Below, piece by piece: positions 42,711 to 52,479 of a stretch of 64,000 nt of DNA. The notes beneath the pieces were generated by a model. That model was not told the DNA's origin, searched no databases, and saw nothing but the letters and a program-made list of their open reading frames with translations. Every line of letters starts with the position of its first letter. Position 1 is the stretch's first letter. This stretch comes from Nicotiana tabacum (Eukaryota; Streptophyta; Magnoliopsida; Solanales; Solanaceae), in the NCBI RefSeq assembly GCF_000715075.1, contig NC_134096.1, positions 39,133,804-39,197,803 on the forward strand, given 5' to 3'. Made by a program: the position numbers and the translations under genes.

Positions 42711-45700
42711 TCGACGTATTGTTCCTCGTCCGAGAATTCTTCGTCCTCACTTGTTTGAGCTTCATCAGTTGATTCTTCGTCCTCATTTTCTATAATTGTT
42801 ACTTCATTTATATCAACTTCTTCCAATATGCGTTCAGGATGTTCCAAATCATTTTCTAACTAATCGTCCACTATTTGGTGAATATTGGAGATATCATTTT
42901 GATATGCAACATCTAACACATTCTCGACTTCCACCCTACCTACAGGCTTAGTTTTTATTACAACCCACCAATCGGACTTATTCCGCCGCAATGGATAATG
43001 AGCATAATACACTTGCCTAACGTTATGTGCAATTATGAAAGGATCATAGCGATCATACTCCCTCGTATGATTAACCTCAATTATGTTGTATTGGTTGTGT
43101 ACTCTTGTACCTCTTGTTGGATTTGGGTCAAACCACTTGCATCTAAAGAGTATCAATTTCTTATATGGCCAACCTGTATATTCTAGTTGTAATATTTCTT
43201 TGACCACACCATAATAATCAATATCTCCAACTTGATTGCCATCACCACCTAGAACCCACACCCCGCTGTTGTTGCTATTTTTATTTTTAGAGCAATCCTC
43301 TGTATGAAACTTATAACCATTCACTACGTACTTAGACATTGTTGTGACCTGAAGCCCAGGTCCCCAAGATATATCTTTCAAAAATTGATTTACACCATTA
43401 TTTGGATTATTTACCTACATAGAGTTAAAAAAAGTCATAAGTTAGCACAACTTATGAATCAATTTTTATACATTCACTACATATGTATATATATATACAC
43501 TTACAAACTGTTTGAACCACGTATCAAATCTCGTATATACAGCATCATAGATATATATATATATATATATATAAGTTAGCACAACTTATGAATCAATTTT
43601 TATACATTCATACATTCACTACATATGTATATATATATACACACTTACAAACTATTTGAACCACGTATCAAATCTCGTATATACAGCATCATAGCCAAAT
43701 TGACCCACGAAGTGACTGTGACATATCAAATATTTTTAGTAGTTGCATCAATATGTAGTCACAGTAAATTTTACATTTTGATAACTAATAAATCAATACT
43801 TACTTGAGAAATGGTACAACTTCGGGACAATTTAGCAACACATGAAGTGTAGCTGACTTGTACTCCATATCACTCAAACTTATCTTTCTAACATCCTTAG
43901 AACATCGGCCTGGTTGATTGAATATGGACATTGGTGAATATAATGGATCATTCACACATTCGACCGTGTGCCTATTGGGCCTATTCCTAGAACATGGTAC
44001 GTTACTCTCAAAATAATAAGAACAAAAATGTGCAGTTTCCTTTGCAAGATAGGCTTCGCATATAGATCCTTCAATCTTATTCCTCTGCTTAACAAATTGT
44101 TTGCATTTGCCAATTGTCCTACATAATCTCATGTTAGCCAATAACATTCAAATAAAATAGAATAGTACATCAAACTTATAATATTACCTCTCAAAGGGAT
44201 ACATCCATCTGCATTGAACAGGCCCTCCAAGTCGTACCTCGTGTACAAGGTGTATTGGAAGGTGTTCCATCACATCAAAGAAACCACATGGGAATATTTT
44301 TTCCATCTTACTAGAAATTACAGGGATGTTCTGGTCCATCCGAAGTAGGTTTTCTTCCCTTAATGTGGTAGAACACAAGTCTTTGAAAAACAAACTAATC
44401 TCTGTGATGGGTTTCCAGATTCTTTCAGGCAAACCACAAAATGCAATAGGCACTAAGGTCTCCATGAAAACATGGCAGTCATGACTTTTCAAATGGCTCA
44501 ACTTCCCTACCTCCATATCTACTTTTTTCCAAGATTCGACGCATAACCCTCAGGCATCTTCAATTTCGTAACCCAATCACAAATTTGTCGTCTTTCCTCC
44601 AAAGTGAATGTGTAACTTGCTTTGGGATTGAACACCTTACCATTGTTTGCTGTCTGCAAGTATAATTCAGGTCGCCTGCAATATTCTTGTAAGTCCATTC
44701 TAGCCTTCGGGTTATCTTTTATCTTACCTTTAACATCCATCACTGTGTTGAACAAATTATCAAAATAATTCTTCTCAATATGCATGACATCAAGGTTGTG
44801 TCAAAGAAGATTATCCTTCCAATAAGGCAACTCCAAAAATATACTCTGTTTCGTCCAATTATGATTAACACCATATCCGGGGAATCTATGAAGTGGAGCC
44901 TCAGTAACTTTACTGAAGTTCTGGACCCTCTCCCAAATTTGCTCACCTGAAAGTATCGGAGGTGGAGAATCATATTCCACTTTATTCTTTTTGAATGCAT
45001 TTTTCATCCTTCTAAACTCATGATCATCAGGCAAGAATTGACGGTGACAATCAAACCATGATTGCTTTCGGCCATGTTTCAAAGTGAACGCTTTACTATT
45101 TTCCATGCAGTAAGGACAAGCTAGCTTCCCAACAGTCATCCACCCAGACAACATTCCATACGCAGGAAAATCATTAATAGTCCACATTAAATTAGCACGC
45201 ATATTAAAATTCTGCTTGGTTGATATGTCATATGTTTCAACACCATCATACCACAATTGTTTTAGCTCATCAATCAAAGGTTGCAAATATACATCAATCA
45301 AACTTTTCGGATTACTTGGACCGGGGATAATACAATTTAAGAATATATATGGACTAGTCATACACAACTCAGGTGGTAGATTATAAGGTGTAAGAAAGAC
45401 AGGCCAACATGAATATGGTGTCACAGATATAGAAAAAGGCGTAAATCCATCGGCACACAGACCTAACCGAATGTTCCTTGGTTCACTAGCAAAATCTGGA
45501 TATGTCCTATCAAAGTGCTTCCAAGCTTCTCCATCTGAAGGATGACACATAACACCAGGTGGTCTTCTATTTTTCAAAATGCCATCTCATATGAGGAGCA
45601 GAACTCATCGACGCATATAACCTCTTTAACCTAGGTATAAGAGGTAAATAATGCATTGCCTTGACAACGACCATATTCCCGCTGGAAAGCCTCTTGAAAC

Positions 45701-46433
45701 GAGGCTTTTCGCAAAATTTACAACTGTCTAAAGTTGCATCATCTTTATAATATAACATGCAACCATCTTCACAACAATCAATTCTCATTGACGAAAGTCC
45801 TAACTTAGAAACCAATCTCTTCGCCTTATAGAAATCACCAGGTAAGTTGATATTAGGGTCAACTAGTTCACTCATAAGGTCAATGAAACAGTCCATGGCT
45901 GCTTGAGAAATATTCCAATTAGATTTGATACTTAGTAATCTAACTGCAACAGACAGCTCAGAGTGCGGACTTCCTTCACGTAGTGGACGACTAGCTTCCT
46001 CTAACTGTTCATAAAAACGTTTTGCGTCATCATTAGGAGTTTGTTCAACATTTTCATTGGGCTCACCCCCAAAAGCATCTGCAACCATATCCTGAATTCT
46101 AGAATCAAGATTTGTATTCTCCACCGACCTACTACTTTCACCAACAACCATGTTATGAAATATCCCACGGCTACCATCGATCTCTCCATGATTAGTCCAC
46201 ACAAAGTAATTCTCTATAAACCCCTTCCTATAAAGATGAAGCTTAACTTCCTCCGATTTTTTAAACTTCATACAATCACACCTGACACAAGGGCACCTAA
46301 TTACTCCTTCACTTTGGTATGGTGGAAGTGACATTGCATGTCTAATAAAGTCATCAACCCCTTCTACAAAATCCTCCCGCAATCCCCGCCGATTAGGATA
46401 ATTTCTATTGTACATCCAAGTACGATGTTCCAT
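42711..46433 (-). pseudogene. TNP2-like transposase of CACTA F, multi-exon and broken
   Basis: Exon 1 from ATG 46433 holds the transposase-associated N domain (MEHRTWMYNRNY, IRCPCVRCDCMKFKKSEEVK). The core follows (RLGLCADGFTPFS, NDFPAYGMLSGWMTVGKLAC, DVMHIEKNYFDNLFNTVMD) and the TNP2-associated C-terminal domain (LSHLKSHDCHVFMETLVPIA, IEGSICEAYLAKETAHFCSY). Inferred later exons: 44118-43804, 43715-43649 (YDAVYTRFDTWFKQF) and 43414-42711 (DUF4216-like: FRCKWFDPNPTRGTRVHN, VRQVYYAHYPL; acidic tail). Lesions: a 1-base frame change in an A-run near 45570, a TGA at about 44802 just before the DVMHIEKN block, a frame change near 44535, and a TAG at 42860 before the acidic tail. TNP2 is the DD(E)-type enzyme that cuts CACTA ends. 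Confidence 0.85.
43439..43694 (-). repeat. Direct duplication of intron plus partial exon inside the TNP2 gene
   Basis: The segment AAGTTAGCACAACTTATGAA through CGTATCAAATCTCGTATATA and CAGCATCATAG occurs at 43439-43550 and again at 43572-43694, separated by a (TA)n run. The right copy belongs to the real exon (43715-43649). The left copy repeats its last ~45 bases and the donor site, so a second, truncated exon end sits in the intron. Confidence 0.8.
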
Positions 46434-47130
46434 CTATACAAATAAAACAAGAATAAATTAATTTATTCTATAATTATAAATTAATTATATCCTTTTTAGT
46501 TAATTCAAGATAATTATGTTTTTCTAATTACATCAATTTATATCCTAAAAGTTCAATTCATATCCAAAAGGTCCAATTCATATCTTAAAAGTTCAATTCA
46601 TATCCTAAAAGTTTAATTCACAAGAACAAATCCTAAAAAACTAAAATTTCAATTCATATCCTATGAGTTTAAACATAAACTAACTAAACTAAAGAAATTC
46701 AACCCATACCCTAAAAGTTCGATTCACAACAACAAATTAATTTATTCTACAATTATAAATTAATTAACAAAACTAATTAGTTAATAAAACTAATTAAAAC
46801 AAGACCTAAACCCTAATCCTCAATAAAATGCAATGTTCAAATAATTGAAACACTAATCAATTGAAACTAATTCATAACTAATTAACAAAACCTAGAAATA
46901 ATAAATAAATGGGTTGTAATTCAAACCTAGAATTTTTAGGAGATGGAGAAGGAGAGGGGTGGCAGTGGCAGTGGCAGCGGTGACGGCGACGGCGACGGCG
47001 CGGCGACGACGAGGGGGAGGGCTGGACGCGAGGGGGAGGGCTGGGAGAAGGAGAGAGGGGAAGAGGGAAGAGGAAGAGGGAAGAGGAAACCTTTCAGAGA
47101 AATGGGGGTTTCCCCCGTTTTTGAGTTCTC
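46434..47130. other. Upstream region of the TNP2 gene, with AATTCATATCCTAAAAGTTC repeats and a GC-rich block
   Basis: 46540-46730 has a degenerate 20-bp repeat (AATTCATATCCTAAAAGTTC, about seven copies). 46945-47090 is strongly GC-rich (GGCGACGGCGACGGCG, GAGGGGGAGGGCTGG), an abrupt change from the AT-rich surroundings. It probably holds the promoter and leader of the transposase gene. Proteins predicted from it are low complexity and not believed. Confidence 0.5.
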
Positions 47131-47139
47131 TAATTTTAG

Positions 47140-47959
47140 AATTACCGACCAAAGTTGGTCGGTAATTTTGGTCGGTACATTAAGTGCTGACCGTTTGACC
47201 AAAAACCGACCAACTTTGGTCGGTTTTTTTATTAAAAAAAAATAAATTCTTTTTTTTTGTGTTTTTTTCGTAAAATATTATAAATTATAAAAAAAATATT
47301 AAAAACTACAAGCATTTATTTTATTTAACTATGCAATTATTATAAATAATTATAAACTATAAGCATAATCTTTATAAATAATTATATTAACTATTTAATT
47401 TTAATAAATTATAATAGCATCTATCTAAGTAAATTTTCTAAGTTATAATTAAGTATGTGAGTAATTTCTCACACACACACATACACTATATTGCAATTGA
47501 TGCTAATAACTTCTTTTTTCATTCGTTCATCACTAATAATGCATGACATAGATTAATCGATATATAGGTCGAGACGTTTTGATGAATCATCGATTAATAT
47601 TCATCAATACATCTAAGTAAGTTATAAGTCGATGAATCAATTTACAAATAGATATATTTGATGATAAAGTATATATACTAATTAGTATCTTCCCAAGTCT
47701 ATCCCTAAAAGAACCCGACCCTGTGGTCCTAGCGCTTCATGTTCTTATATATATATATATATATATATATGTTCTTATATATATATATATACACATACAA
47801 ACACACTTCACTGTAATACTTTAACTATATATATAGCTTGTTATAGTATATGTTAGTGTATATATATATAGCTTGTTAAAATTTGACCATGTTTGACCTA
47901 TTAATTTAACTCGTTTACTTAATACTAATATCTTCTTTCGTTTATTTAATTTGTGATCC

Positions 47960-47997
<38 letters not shown>

Positions 47998-48732
47998 CAC
48001 AGATGTTTAGTATTAATTCTTTTATTTTTCATTCATTCATCACTAATAATACATAGCATAGCTAGATTAATCGATATAAGTCGAGACGTTTTGTTTTTAC
48101 TATTAGTCGATATAGGTCAAACGTTTTATTTTTAATATTCATCGATGCATCTAATTAAGTAAGTTATAAGTCGATGAATCAATTTACAAATAGCATGTTA
48201 TATATAGTATATGTTAGTGTATTAATTATTTGTATTACAAAAGTGTTAGCGAATTACATTTATATTATTTAGATAGTAAATATAAAAGTAATTCGAAAGT
48301 TTGATCAATATTGTTGACGTAATAACCGACCAACTTTGGTCGGTTATTTTGCAGAAAATAAAAATTACCGACCAAAGTTGGTCGGTAAATGCTTCCCCTA
48401 CATTAACCGACCAACGTTGGTCGGTAATTTTAAATATAAATTCTTAAATATTATAAAATATTTTAAATAATAAAATAATTATTAAAATTTAAAAAATTGG
48501 ATCCAGATTACCGACCAACGTTGGTCGGTAATCCAAAATTTTCTTGTCTGACCAGCTTGGTCAATTCATTGACCAATTTACCGACCAACGTTGGTCGGTA
48601 TTTAGTTTTAAAAAATGTAAATATTTTTTTTCCCCAGTTTTCGTCCAACCCGGACGGTTTTTGGTCGCATTTTTTGACCGACCAACGTTGGTCGGAAATT
48701 GTTGGTCGGTTTTTAGCAGATTTTTAGTAGTG
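47140..48732. repeat. Right end of CACTA F: AT-rich DNA and palindrome array
   Basis: Eight 20-bp palindromes at about 47143, 47203, 48323, 48366, 48404, 48509, 48579 and 48678 (several perfect: ACCGACCAACGTTGGTCGGT). Two of them lie more than 1 kb inside the others, near the transposase promoter. Between them, about 135-165 bp (TCATTCATCACTAATAAT ... ATAAGTCGATGAATCAATTT) is repeated at 47519-47652 and 48028-48192, and there are (TA)n and (TG)n tracts. Confidence 0.8.
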
Positions 48733-48850
48733 TATATTCTAAGGCTAAGTATTGAATATTTCTTCGATTATTGTATTATTTCAGGATCAAATTAGTTCAC
48801 TTGTCTAGAAACCATGTATAAATTTAACTGTACCGTTTTACGGGTAAATA
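48733..48850 (+). repeat. 3' LTR of Tat element D, last segment
   Basis: TATATTCTAAGGCTAAGTA to CCGTTTTACGGGTAAATA continues the LTR after CACTA F and matches 29293-29407. It marks the right end of D at 48850 (final CA mutated to TA). Next comes a (TA)n(CATA)n microsatellite (48851-48892), counterpart of the (TA)n(TG)n tract left of D. Confidence 0.88.
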
Positions 48851-48940
48851 ATATATATATATACATACATACATACATACATACATACATACTAGGTTAA
48901 ATCATTCTTATGTCGTTCTCATTCACGTTCAATATGTGTG

Positions 48941-49111
48941 CAGAGGCGGATTCCATATTTGAAGCTTATGAGTTTCCATATTGGCTCCAAGTAAATTTAT
49001 AATAATAATTGAGTTCACGGTCAAATATTTATATATATTTAGTGAATTTTTTAATAAATAAAGTCTGAGCAAAAGTTAATGGGTTCTCGTGAACCGTATG
49101 TCAAACTCTAG
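48941..49111. mobile_element. Short element with 9-bp target duplication
   Basis: 171 bp flanked by a perfect 9-bp ATATGTGTG (48932-48940, 49112-49120). The left end CAGAGGCGGATTCCAT resembles the left end of the element at 14512 (CAGTGGCGGATCCAGG). The right end does not form a clear inverted repeat with the left, so it may be a Mutator-type MITE with a decayed end. Confidence 0.5.
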
Positions 49112-49120
49112 ATATGTGTG

Positions 49121-50280
49121 AACCTTTGATTAATGTTATTACTTACCATCAACAACAGTAAATCTTGTTAAAACCTCAATCAATATGTGCGGTACAATCT
49201 TCTATATAAAAAGAGAAGAGAATATGAATCTGATAATTTCTTTCTTTAAACCGAAGATGTCAATCTGATAATTTCTTTTTAAATGTCAGTTCAATTGTCT
49301 ATGTATGCGAATGAGAAGACTTGTATTTTAACTCACTTTCAACATATCCCAAATTTGACAAAACCGTTTGATTTTTGGACATGACCAAAGTTTCCAATGA
49401 GAACTAAACGGTAGCAAGATTGATTTGTCATTACAGGTACCGATTAAGAAAAGGATAAGAAAGTCTTTGCGATACCCATCAGCATCTAAATCAACACTAA
49501 GATGTGTGCGTATTATAGCCTCGTCTCTTGAACCATTGAGTTTCTTTGTTGAGTCAATTCAACAACTTAATTTGTACTTGATGTTGATGTATTTTCAACT
49601 AGACACAAAGTCATTTTGGTCTGATAATCTTAATTGAAAAATAATGTGGTAGAGTTTGCCTGTCGTTCTCGTTTATTATCCGCAGACTACTACAAGAGAA
49701 TCTTCTTTAAAATTGACTTGAAGCCCCTTTCCCTTTTGACCGTTCACAGTTCTCCAAGTACAAAACCCCTCAAATGGAAAGGAAAACGTAGGAGAGTACA
49801 TTAAATGTCAAATTTTCCCCATATTGTGTTTGTATTTTCTTTAATGAAATAGGAGTCAATTTTGACCTGTTGTAGACAATAAAATATTATATAAATGTGT
49901 ATACATCCGCCGGGGGCGAGTCCGGTACCAAAGTGTGGTCTTTTTGGACTCAAACGACAAAAATAGATGAAAATAATTGAGTATCATTTTACATAACGCG
50001 GTTATTCACCGTGCGGTGAATATATCCGCTATATTTGAACGTTCCTGCCCCACCAATAATTTATCTGAACTTTACTGACCCACCAATAATTGAGGGTCCT
50101 TCAGGTCTTCCGAAATATTTGTTCGTTAATAACTTATTTTGCATTTAGTCATATTGTCCGAAGAGCGAAAAATTAGGGTTTCATTATATTGGGGGGTGAG
50201 GTTGTGAATAACTCAGTACGCTATAGTTGTTCTCCACAGTGTCATGTTAAGTTGCCACTTACAATGCAGTACGATAGATT
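49121..50280. other. Intergenic AT-rich DNA
   Basis: No convincing gene. Short duplicated phrases such as AATCTGATAATTTCTTT (about 49220 and 49260) occur. The stretch may be the 5' flank or terminal region of the Mutator-like element that follows, but no terminal inverted repeat was recognised. Confidence 0.35.
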
Positions 50281-52310
50281 GGTATCGTTATTATGTAAAA
50301 AAAAATGTGTGTGAGGAAACCTTCGGTTAATATTAAAGTAACCGAAAGATATACGTATTTTGTTACTCCGCAAGGGGTTGCTTGTTATGCTGAGTTTAGC
50401 ATCGAAGACGATGAAACTCTAACAGATTTTTTGAGGACTCCGGATGAACACCGGGAACTTCTTGTGATAAAAATGTTGAAAATATACGTCAAGGCTGAAG
50501 ACGTTCGCAATATTAAGATTCCACAAAATAGGGATATCCTTCAATCATCGGGTATTTTTTTGGAGCAGTTTTATCAGAACAGGTTCCGGGTAAAAACCTT
50601 TGGCCATATCTAAACTTATCTCCACATGCGAATGAGGAGCGAGGACATAATTTCTCCCCAAGTTTACATAATCCACAAGCCGAGTGGTAAACTTCAATTT
50701 TTCTTTGTGTTACGATATTTATTTTTATGTATTGTATTTGTATTACCACTCATATATTTCACAGGGGGTACCAGCCATATATGAATTTTACAAGTTATGA
50801 ACCAACGGACAGTTGAAATATGCCTAATTTTGGTGTGTTGGATCATGGTGGTCCATCCGGGAGTCATCAGCAACAGGATAATGTGCATCATGGGATATCA
50901 ACAGATTATGATTTGTAAGTTAAGTAATAAAGTTTATATGTAATGTGTGGATGAATTTGAGAAACTCGTTATTTTATTGGTTGTGCAGTAAAAACGAGCA
51001 ACTTGAAGGTCATGTACTTACTCAATTGCCCGAAGACGACATATTTAATCGGGATCTGGCAGATACGTAGAGTCAGGAAGATGACAGTGATTATGAAAAC
51101 AATGTTGATGAGTCTAGAGATGGCACACCCTTCCCTAACGAGGGTGATGAGGAGGAGGACGAGAATGATGAACCTGATTTGACGAGGGAGCATGCTTCAC
51201 CTCCCGTTAGACCGAGAGTGTACGAGTTCCATGTGCCGCTTCATTCAAGGGAGATTCCCTACCTTGATCAGTTGCCAAGTATGACGGATGTGGATACCCT
51301 CACAAGGGATCTTGACGAAATTCGGACAGCAATATGGGATGAATCAAGAGCAACAGTGCTGTCAAAGAATATGCTTTTTGTTGATAAAGCGCGCCTAAGC
51401 AGGGTGGTGCGAATATACAGCATAAAAGAGTGTCGTGAGATCGTAGTTCATGAGTCATCTCCAGAAGTATACAAGGTTATTTGTCGTAGATGATTTCAAG
51501 GTTGTACATGGATGCTGCGTGCGAGAAAGTTGAAAACAAATATGTGGATTGTGGGAAAATACATTAGCACCCACACTTAAGAAATGGACACATTCAGTGG
51601 AAATCATTTTAACTTGAATGTTGACTTGATTTTTCTTGTCTTGATTCCACACATCGAAGCATCCATAAGGTACAAAATTATAGAGTGTATAATATTTGTC
51701 CACTAGTATAACATCGCAGTTGCAGTAGATGCTATGGAAGTATATTTTCCCTATCATTTGCTATTTGTACCAATGAAAGCCAAGATACGTGGACATTATT
51801 TTTGAACCACTTGAAGGAGCACATTATCAGACAGCATTCAGGTATTTGTCTAATATCTTATTGGCATAGCGGTATTTTAAGTTCTGTATAGAATTTGCAT
51901 GCATGGCAGGAACCGTATGCCTACCACCGTTACCGTGTTAAGCACTTGAAGGCCAACTTTCAGAGAGCTTATCCGAACAAGGACTTACATGATTTAATGT
52001 GGATGGCTGCAACAGATCACCAAGAGTGTAAATTCAGGAGGCGAATGAAATTGATTAGGCAGGAAGACCCAAAAGCCTATTGTTGATTGAGGCGACATGA
52101 GCTTGACAAGTGGACTTTGCATAAGGATGGTGGTAGAAGATGGGAAATTTTGACTACCAATGTGTCTGAGTCTTTCAACGGGTTATTGAATTCTGCACAT
52201 GGATTACCTGTCACTGCCATGGTGCGGATGTCATTCAAGCAGATGGCGGAGAGGTTTGTTGAAATATGCAGAGGTGCATCGTCATTGATGGGAAAAGGGT
52301 GTTGAATTTA
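50281..52310 (+). pseudogene. Mutator-like (MULE/MuDR) transposase pseudogene
   Basis: Fragments in MuDR order on the plus strand: an N-terminal part (YFVTPQGVACYAEFSIEDDE, 50370-50430), an acidic stretch (51060-51180), a MuDR DNA-binding region (SRVVRIYSIKECREIVVHES, then YKVICRRCFQGCTWMLRARK at 51400-51530), a much reduced MULE core (51640-51840, DSTH and VDAMEVYFPYHLLFVPMKAK), and the C-terminal part of the core (EPYAYHRYRVKHLKANFQRA, 51905-51960; WTLHKDGGRRWEILTTNVSE and SFNGLLNSAHGLPVTAMVRM, 52110-52230). Many stops and internal loss. It ends near LTR fragment G. MULE transposases cut and paste with 9-bp target duplications. Confidence 0.78.
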
Positions 52311-52479
52311 TGCCACAACCAATGAAACGATTTGAGAAATATAGGAAGTTATCCAATACTTGCTCATGACTTGTAGAACCCATGAGCTTCTAAGAATAGC
52401 GTTTACGAAGCTGAAATGAAGTAAATACATCATCTGTTTAAAAAATACATTAATAGAGTTTTATAGATCTAAGGCTACC

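Larger units (their letters stand above)
39754..48732. mobile_element. CACTA (En/Spm) transposon F, complete from end to end
   Basis: An 8,979-bp element with terminal inverted repeats of about 29 bp: CACTACTAGAAATTCGC... and (reverse complement of the right end) CACTACTAAAAATCTGC..., both continuing into TAAAAACCGACC. The 3-bp target duplication is TAT (39751-39753, 48733-48735), and removing one copy restores D's LTR. It has eight copies of a 20-bp palindrome near each end and two minus-strand genes in tandem, TNP2-like (42.7-46.4 kb) and TNPA-like (40.6-42.6 kb). The transposase gene is broken, so this copy cannot move by itself. Confidence 0.93.

Noticed and set aside
46892..47245. Gly/Arg- and Pro/Ser-rich open frames in the GC-rich block of CACTA F
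   Set aside because: Low-complexity translation of GGC/GAC repeats and palindrome motifs; no domain, and it overlaps the promoter side of the transposase gene.
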